Shown here: positions 1 to 4,976 of the stretch, piece by piece
Position numbering within the stretch: position 1 is the stretch's first letter
How the letters are laid out: every line of letters begins with the position of its first letter
NCBI GenBank assembly: GCA_047619485.1
Contig: JBLHKE010000379.1
Coordinates: forward strand, 1-7,408
Direction: 5' to 3'
Length of the DNA stretch: 7,408 bases
Source of the DNA: JBLHKE01 sp047619485
GTDB lineage: Bacteria > Verrucomicrobiota > Verrucomicrobiia > Verrucomicrobiales > DEV007
Translations under genes and position numbers: made by a program
The notes under the pieces: model-generated
Database searches by the model: none
Told to the model about the DNA's origin: nothing
The model's input: only the letters and a program-made list of their open reading frames with translations

Positions 1-1407
1 GTCCTCCCATGTCGCTGTGGTAACGCCCGGCCTGCAGATTCCACACACCATCGCCAATCTTCTCAGCTCTCGCTTTGGCCAGCCAAGGTTTCTCGCCTGG
101 CGTGGCGACCTTTCCCAGATCGACGGACCAATTCTCGCTGCCGTGGGACTTCAGGGAACGGAGCACATTCGACTCTGCGTCGATGCGAGCATTGGCGTCG
201 CCTTTGCGATCCACTTCAGCCGCCGCTGCTGCCGTCGGGTCGGCCGTCAGGATCTGTAGGGCGATTGTCTCTTTGCCAATGTTAGGTTCTAGAGCAAGCC
301 GGGCGCGACCGGCAAGACCACGGCAGGTTCAGGTGTGCGGAGTGGCAATCAGACGACCGGGAGCGGCGAAGCGCAAATCCAACCATCCATTGAGGATGAG
401 CTCCTCCCGCGAGAACTGTTTGGTCAACTTTCCCTCGGCATCGTGGACTGAGATCACCCCCTTTTCAGCAAGGAAATGCAGGCCGTAGTTCTGCTGCTGA
501 AAGGTCGCGGTGGATCGCACCCAGCGCTGCCACCCCGGGTAATCTGCGGTGACGATCGCCTCGGGTTTGCCATCACCCAGAATGGCGATCGCCAGCGGTG
601 CGAACATCGGAACATCGTCTTGCTGCAGCGGCTGCTTGCGCCCGTCCGGCAGCGTCGGTGAGCCGTAGCTGCCGGGTTTCGGTCTGCGTTTGCTCGAGGC
701 ATCGGCGGTCGCGATGCGCGACCAACTTGGCTTCGGTTCTCGGGGAGCGAAAAGGAACAGACCCGGCTCGCCTTCCATGACCGCACAGCCGACAGCAACC
801 CATCCCGCAGCGTTGGCGACCGCAGAAACCGTCACCGCTTCCCGGGGTCGGAGAAAGCGTCCGAGCGCCACCGGCTCGGGATTGGCTCCCTTGATCCAGA
901 GAACCTGATCGGCCACGACTACCGCCGCACCAGTCGCCGTGCCACAGAGCTGCACCCCGCCGAAATGATTGGAGGCTTCCCCCAGTGGAACACGCTCTGC
1001 GGATCCTCGCCCTTTCCCGCCGAGACCGGTATCGGCACTGGTTTCTTCCCTTGTTCGCAGATGTAGACCTTGGGGAAATCTTCCGCCGTCCCGCTGCTCA
1101 TCGTGACGAGCGCGTAGACAACGCCGCCCGAACCCGCGACGACTTTCTCTACCCACCTGACACGGGCCTCCCATTCGGCAAGAAGCTTTCCGGTTCCTGC
1201 GTCTAACAGAAACACATTGGGATCGCCTGGAGCGGAGATGGTGCCGACGGCAATCCGGGTTTTGTCGTCGCTGAGATCCCAGGACGCGATCCCTTGCTTT
1301 GGCAATTGGCCGACGCCACTCGCGTTCCAAGCCGGTGGCGCGGCAAGACTTGGCAGCTGGGCGAAGAGAAAACAGCAGGCAAGTGCCGCGGGGAGGGTTA
1401 GTTTCAT
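1..1407 (-). pseudogene. Secreted beta-propeller / FG-GAP-like protein, broken by a frameshift and an in-frame stop, 3' end outside window
   Basis: The gene starts at ATG 1405-1407 with a typical Sec signal peptide (MKLTLPAALACCFLFAQ, cleavage near residues 22-23). Blade-like segments follow, such as SWDLSDDKTRIAVGT and NVFLLDAGTGKLLAEW, as in WD40/PQQ-type propellers. Frame 1 runs to a stop at 919, but from about residue 143 the sensible protein continues in another frame (EASNHFGGVQLCGTATG onward). Adding one G to the five-G run (plus-strand C979-983) joins the two frames as HWG-EASNHF. The second frame holds an FG-GAP-like stretch, AILGDGKPEAIVTADYPGW, and ends at TGA 329-331. The same frame then stays open from 328 to the window edge, 109 codons, with no ATG in its first 60 codons. 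This suggests the TGA replaced a sense codon, possibly TGG (Trp). About 469 codons are visible in total. Function is unknown; the protein is probably exported and may bind or sense a ligand. Real decay is favoured, but the G-run lesion alone could be a sequencing error. Confidence 0.72.
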
Positions 1408-1430
1408 GGCGGAGGATGTAAGTCGACTCT

Positions 1431-1465
1431 CTGTCGGACAGACGGGTCAGAGACCCATCCTACAG
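1431..1465. repeat. Imperfect 35-nt palindrome / hairpin, possible REP-like intergenic repeat
   Basis: The outer arms CTGTCGG (1431-1437) and CCTACAG (1459-1465) pair at six of seven positions. The inner arms GGGTC (1444-1448) and GACCC (1452-1456) pair perfectly around a three-base AGA loop. The left arm also contains a small perfect palindrome, CTGTC-G-GACAG (1431-1441). The left side carries about four extra bases, so the hairpin is bulged. It lies in the divergent gap between two gene starts, where short dispersed palindromes are common. No U-tract follows on either strand, so a plain intrinsic terminator is unlikely, and the start of the minus-strand gene is only 24 bases away. Its identity as a multicopy repeat is inferred, because only one copy is in the window. 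Confidence 0.5.
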
Positions 1466-1537
1466 CAAAGATCGGTTTTGAGCACGACCTCGCGCAAAGC
1501 CAAAGGTTACCTCAATACCGGAAACGATCCGATGGGC

Positions 1538-1565
1538 TTGCCGATAACTCATTCTCCGCTATGCT
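1538..1565 (+). promoter_or_regulatory. Possible sigma70-type promoter for the redoxin gene
   Basis: TTGCCG (1538-1543) and TATGCT (1560-1565) resemble -35 and -10 boxes with a 16-base spacer. They would place transcription start near 1572, giving a leader of about 25 bases before the start codons at 1595/1598. A weak GAGAG/CTCTC inverted repeat (1570-1574 and 1587-1591) lies in this leader and ends just before the start. This is pattern matching only; promoter consensus in this phylum is poorly known. Confidence 0.25.
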
Positions 1566-1594
1566 CAATGAGAGCCGATACCCAGACTCTCCGA

Positions 1595-2167
1595 ATGATG
1601 AAAAATCTACTGATTGCGTGCGTGTTCATTTCCGTCCTTTGCTTCGATGCGATTGCCGAGCCGGAGAAGACTCTGAAGGTGGGCGTCGCTGCTCCAGAGT
1701 TTAAAATCAAGGACTCGGCGGGCAAGGAAATTGACCTAGCTGAACTGAGCAAGAAGGGGCCCGTGCTAGTGCGCTTGACCTGCGGTTGCCTCGGATGCGA
1801 TCTCGAACTTCCATATTTTCAAGCTCTCCATGAGGCCTACAAGGATCAGGGTCTCACCAGCTTGGCTGTGTTTGCCGAAGGTGACAAAAAGTTCGCGAAG
1901 TATGCGAAGACCAAGAAGCTGAACATGCTCTACGCGCTCGATCCGCAGCGGAAAAGTTGGAAGGTCTTCGGCACCACGACCATGCCGAGCAACTTCTTGA
2001 TCGAAAAGGGTGGTAAGATTGTAGCGATCTCGAAGGGCTGCAATCCTGAGGGACTAAAGGCGATCACCTTGGGTAACCAGGCCGCAAAGCTGGTCAGCAG
2101 CAAGGAGGTGGACATTGCCAAGAACGTGAAGCCTCGCCCGAAGGCCGACGTGGAGAAGAAAAAGTAA
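1595..2167 (+). CDS. Exported thioredoxin-fold (redoxin / TlpA-like) protein
   Basis: The likely role is a periplasmic thiol-disulfide or peroxide-handling protein of the AhpC/TSA-redoxin-TlpA group. Tandem ATGs lie at 1595 and 1598. The second gives 189 residues starting with a signal peptide (KNLLIACVFISVLCFDAIA, cleavage after Ala20). The same frame is open back to 1217, but that part is antisense to the propeller gene and looks non-coding, so the start before the signal peptide was chosen. Numbering from the second ATG, residues 28-38 (VGVAAPEFKIK) form the typical redoxin entry strand. The active-site region is RLTCGCLGCDLELP, with Cys62, Cys64 and Cys67, and CLGC aligns with the usual CxxC. 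MPSNFLI (129-135) supplies the expected cis-proline, Pro130. A further Cys148 lies in SKGCNPEG. The C-terminus is lysine-rich (ends EKKK). No clear ribosome binding site is visible. The gene ends with TAA, 116 bases before the oxidoreductase gene, so co-transcription is possible but not shown. Confidence 0.85.
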   Translation: MMKNLLIACVFISVLCFDAIAEPEKTLKVGVAAPEFKIKDSAGKEIDLAELSKKGPVLVRLTCGCLGCDLELPYFQALHEAYKDQGLTSLAVFAEGDKKFAKYAKTKKLNMLYALDPQRKSWKVFGTTTMPSNFLIEKGGKIVAISKGCNPEGLKAITLGNQAAKLVSSKEVDIAKNVKPRPKADVEKKK

Positions 2168-2283
2168 TCGGCCGTCGTAAAAATCAGGCTTGGATGAAAG
2201 ACCCGGCGGGCGACGAGGCCGCCCTTGCGATTCCGGATCAAGAACCAGTTCCTCGAAATCAAATTTTCTAGCAATTTGAATTC

Positions 2284-3636
2284 ATGAGAAAGATCCCTCT
2301 ATCCCCGACCTCACGCCGAAGGTTCCTTGCTGGAGGAGCGGCAGCTTGTGGCCTTCAAATCGTTCCGCGCCATGTGCTGGGTGCACCTGAGGTTCCACCA
2401 TCGGAGAAGCTGAACATCGGCTGCATTGGCATTGGCGGGCAGGGAGGCGGCGTCACCGCAGAGCTTGCTTCGTTTCCCAATGTCCATATCGCCGCCCTGT
2501 GCGATGTGGATGAAGGTTACGCTGCGAATACGATCAAGCAGTATCCCGGTCGCCCCCTCTACAAAGACTATCGGGTGATGTTAGAGAAAGAGAAAGACCT
2601 CGATGCGATCATGTGCGCCACGCCCGATCACTGGCATGCTCCCATCTCCATCGCCGCCATGCGCCTGGGCAAGCATGTGTATTGTGAGAAACCTCTCGCG
2701 CACACGATCGAAGAAGCTCGGTTGATGGGCAAAGTCGCGGCGGAAATGAAAGTCGTCACGCAAATGGGCAACAATGGTCACGCCGACGAGGGCATCCGCC
2801 TAACCAAAGAATGGATCGATGCCGGTGCCATCGGTGCCGTAAAGGAAGTGCATGTCTGGTCAGACCGCCCCGGCACGTTCTGGGATACACAGGGCAAGCG
2901 ATGCCCCACCGAACGGCAGCCCATTCCTACCACCTTGGATTGGAATCTATGGCAAGGTGCAGCGCCCGAGCGTGCCTACCATTCCAGTTACCTTCCGCGC
3001 AAATGGCGCGGATGGTACGACTACGGCTGTGGCGCATTGGGAGACATGATGGTGCACAACGCCGATCCTGCCTGGTATGCCTTGGATCTCGGTTCGCCTG
3101 AATCGGTCGAGGCCACGACTTCCGAGACCAACTCTGACAGTTTCCCTATTTGGAGTATCGTGACCTGGCACTTCGCCGCGAAAGGGAACCGTGGCCCGGT
3201 GAAACTCATATGGTATGACGGAGGCAAGCTACCGCCACGCCCGCCAGGAATGGAAGCGAAACGTAAACTCGGGGACAACGGTATCTACTTTGTGGGAGAC
3301 AAGGGGGCACTCCTTGGAGGCGGCTGGTCTAAGAGTCCGCGCCTGGTGCCGGAAACCGCCATGAAAGCTTTCGCCCGTCCCGAAAAGACCATCAAGCGCA
3401 GCCCTGGTCACCGCAAAGAATGGGTCGATGCCTGCATCGCCGGCAAACCAGAGGATGCTCAGGCCGGTTTCTGGTATTCCGCTCCGTTTACGGAATCACT
3501 CCTGGTGGGAGTCCTGCCCATTCGATTGGGCGGCCGCATTGAATGGGATGCTGAGGCATTGGCAGCCACCAACAGCCCCGAAGCGGATGCCTTTGTTAGG
3601 AAAACCTATCGTAAAGGATTCGAGTTGCCCAGTTGA
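2284..3636 (+). CDS. Tat-exported Gfo/Idh/MocA family oxidoreductase
   Basis: This is a 450-residue NAD(P)-dependent oxidoreductase-like protein of the Gfo/Idh/MocA family, whose members act on sugars, inositols and related polyols. The N-terminus has a twin-arginine signal (SRRRFLAGGAAA, residues 10-21), implying export in folded form with cofactor bound. The Rossmann nucleotide loop is GCIGIGGQGGG (46-56). An acidic residue follows beta-2 in LCDVD (72-76). TPDHWH (113-118) and the family signature EKP (135-137, Lys136 the usual catalytic lysine) are intact. The C-terminal half, with DYGCGALGDMMVHNAD and the ending RKGFELPS, matches the long bacterial form of the family. The length is normal and no lesion is seen. 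The start is well fixed: an in-frame TAG lies at 2269-2271, and ATG 2284 is the first start after it. No Shine-Dalgarno sequence is present, only an AT-rich leader. The substrate cannot be deduced; the family is greatly expanded in Planctomycetota and Verrucomicrobiota. Confidence 0.95.
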   Translation: MRKIPLSPTSRRRFLAGGAAACGLQIVPRHVLGAPEVPPSEKLNIGCIGIGGQGGGVTAELASFPNVHIAALCDVDEGYAANTIKQYPGRPLYKDYRVMLEKEKDLDAIMCATPDHWHAPISIAAMRLGKHVYCEKPLAHTIEEARLMGKVAAEMKVVTQMGNNGHADEGIRLTKEWIDAGAIGAVKEVHVWSDRPGTFWDTQGKRCPTERQPIPTTLDWNLWQGAAPERAYHSSYLPRKWRGWYDYGCGALGDMMVHNADPAWYALDLGSPESVEATTSETNSDSFPIWSIVTWHFAAKGNRGPVKLIWYDGGKLPPRPPGMEAKRKLGDNGIYFVGDKGALLGGGWSKSPRLVPETAMKAFARPEKTIKRSPGHRKEWVDACIAGKPEDAQAGFWYSAPFTESLLVGVLPIRLGGRIEWDAEALAATNSPEADAFVRKTYRKGFELPS

Positions 3637-3947
3637 AGAATCGGGCGGCGTCTCCACACGGGGAATTAGTCGAGTGAAATGATCGATGAACTCAGCTTCG
3701 CAATGCGCCCGCAGATATCATAGGAGGAAGCATTGTCGATATGTCGTAAGGTCAAAATACTCGAACGGAGGACTTGGGCTTTGAGATCAGTATAGATCGT
3801 GAACGGGAACGACGAAATTTGAGCCGAGAGGGGGGAGCCAACTTTTGTCGGGTGGGCTGGCAGGCCGTAAAAAATGGCCGGACGATAGGGTTGAGCCGGG
3901 ATCAGGACATAGCAATCCCCCACCCCACCGCTCTAACTCGGACTTAC
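3637..3947. other. Gene-free stretch between the oxidoreductase and the transposase remnant
   Basis: I see no convincing gene here. A minus-strand reading frame of 85 codons (3666-3923) has no recognisable domain and extends from just past the transposase stop. Its first part, VLIPAQPYRPAIF, could be the translated end of the insertion sequence. A short hairpin (GGCCGT, AAAAA loop, ATGGCC, 3863-3879) is present but lacks a T-tract. The region probably contains the left end of the insertion sequence and some flanking host DNA, but no clear terminal inverted repeat or target duplication could be fixed by eye. Confidence 0.5.
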
Positions 3948-4976
3948 CTACGCCGCCTCGCGGTGGTAATACCGCAAAATGCCACCGAGGCGCTCCCGGC
4001 ACCGGACATCGCTTGCATCCCGGCCGACTTCGTCGCCCGCTTCGATGATCCGGTTCCCAAGGCCCTGGTGGTTGCGCTCCGCATGGTAGTGGGCGACGAA
4101 CTAATTCTAAGCACGCTCTAGTGATCGTCGGCCAAAGAAGATCATCCGGTTGAGACACTCGGATTTCAGCGATCTCATGTAACGTTCGATTTGGGCGTTC
4201 AAATTTGGACTCCTCGGCGGCAGCAGGACGACCTCGGTATCTGTCATTCCTTCCAAGTAGGTGCGCAGCGGCAGGAACTTGGTGTCTTGGTCAATGAACA
4301 AGTGGCTCGCTCCAGCGAGGAATCCACCGCTGGCTGTCAGATTACGTGCCATCTGTCCGACCCAATCCCCGTCAGGGCATTCGGTGATTCCCGCGATCTC
4401 CGCGCGGCGGGTGTTCAGACGTATGGCGACAAGGCCATAGAACGTGGTCAGCCCGTCCTTTGTCCACACCTCGACGGTCGTAAAGTCGATGGCCGCGATG
4501 GAGTCCCAATGGGCTTTGAGGAACGTCTTCCAAGTCGTAGTCCGTTGCCGAACAGGAACCGGCTCGACACCGTTTGCCCGGAGGAGGTTCCCAACGGTGG
4601 TGTCGGAGATCGATAGACCGAGGTTGACGATTGCGCCCTGGATCCTGTCGTAGCCCCAGGACGGGTTCTCCTCTGCCATGCGCAGGACAAGCCGGGCAAC
4701 CGCTTCGGTAACTGCCGGTCGTCCCGGTGACTTCCGACGGCGCTTGCAATAGTCCCATTTCGCTTTGATGAGCCGCCTGTGCCAGCGCAGGATCGCGTCG
4801 GGCGTGACGATCGTCGTCAGCGCCATCAGCGCCTTTCGGCCGATCGCCGTGCCCTTGGCTGCTAGGACGCGGCGCTGGTCATCGGAGAGGAGGATCCTCC
4901 TCCTGCCCATCTTATCCATGAGTGTTCGGATCTGCGCGTTCTGGAACTCGATGATATCCTGCTGCCTGCGGTTTAA
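3948..4976 (-). pseudogene. Integrase-core (DDE) transposase, interrupted by two amber codons and lacking a clear start
   Basis: This is the transposase of a single-ORF insertion sequence with an rve integrase core, of the IS3/IS481-like superfamily. Counting from the TTG at 5043-5045, there is an N-terminal helix-turn-helix-like region (IVTPDAILRWHRRL, 79-92) and a second one (WGYDRIQGAIVNLG, 130-143). The catalytic core follows, with Asp187 in AIDFTT, Asp252 in FIDQDTKF and Glu287 in NAQIER; the last two are 34 residues apart, typical of DDE enzymes. The frame stops at TAG 4107-4109, followed by AAT and a second TAG (4101-4103). It then stays open for exactly 50 more codons with the expected family C-terminus (FVAHYHAERNHQG to LRYYHREAA), ending at TAG 3948-3950. 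Single changes from TTG and GAG would explain both amber codons. Upstream, residues 1-23 are merely an alternate reading of the FN3 gene; family similarity starts near L24, and the first ATG inside the transposase part is 4917-4919. It is therefore a degraded, probably inactive copy. Confidence 0.85.

Noticed and set aside
1217..1594. Upstream extension of the redoxin reading frame by 126 codons
   Set aside because: It runs antisense to the propeller gene and across the intergenic hairpin, and it lacks protein-like character. A clear signal peptide begins right after the ATGs at 1595/1598.
2202..2222. GGCGG/CCGCC inverted repeat after the redoxin gene, possible terminator
   Set aside because: The stem is only five base pairs and no T-tract follows.
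2194..2271. Small 25-codon frame (MKDPAGDEAALAIPDQEPV...) just before the oxidoreductase gene, a possible leader peptide
   Set aside because: There is no ribosome binding site, no recognisable attenuator structure and no run of regulatory codons; chance is more likely.
3774..4121. Plus-strand 115-codon frame crossing the transposase tail
   Set aside because: It is antisense to the well-supported transposase C-terminus and shows no domain.
4887..4902. Perfect 16-bp palindrome GAGGAGGATCCTCCTC
   Set aside because: It lies inside the transposase coding sequence and is explained by codons for RRILL; with no loop and no partner site there is no sign of a separate function.
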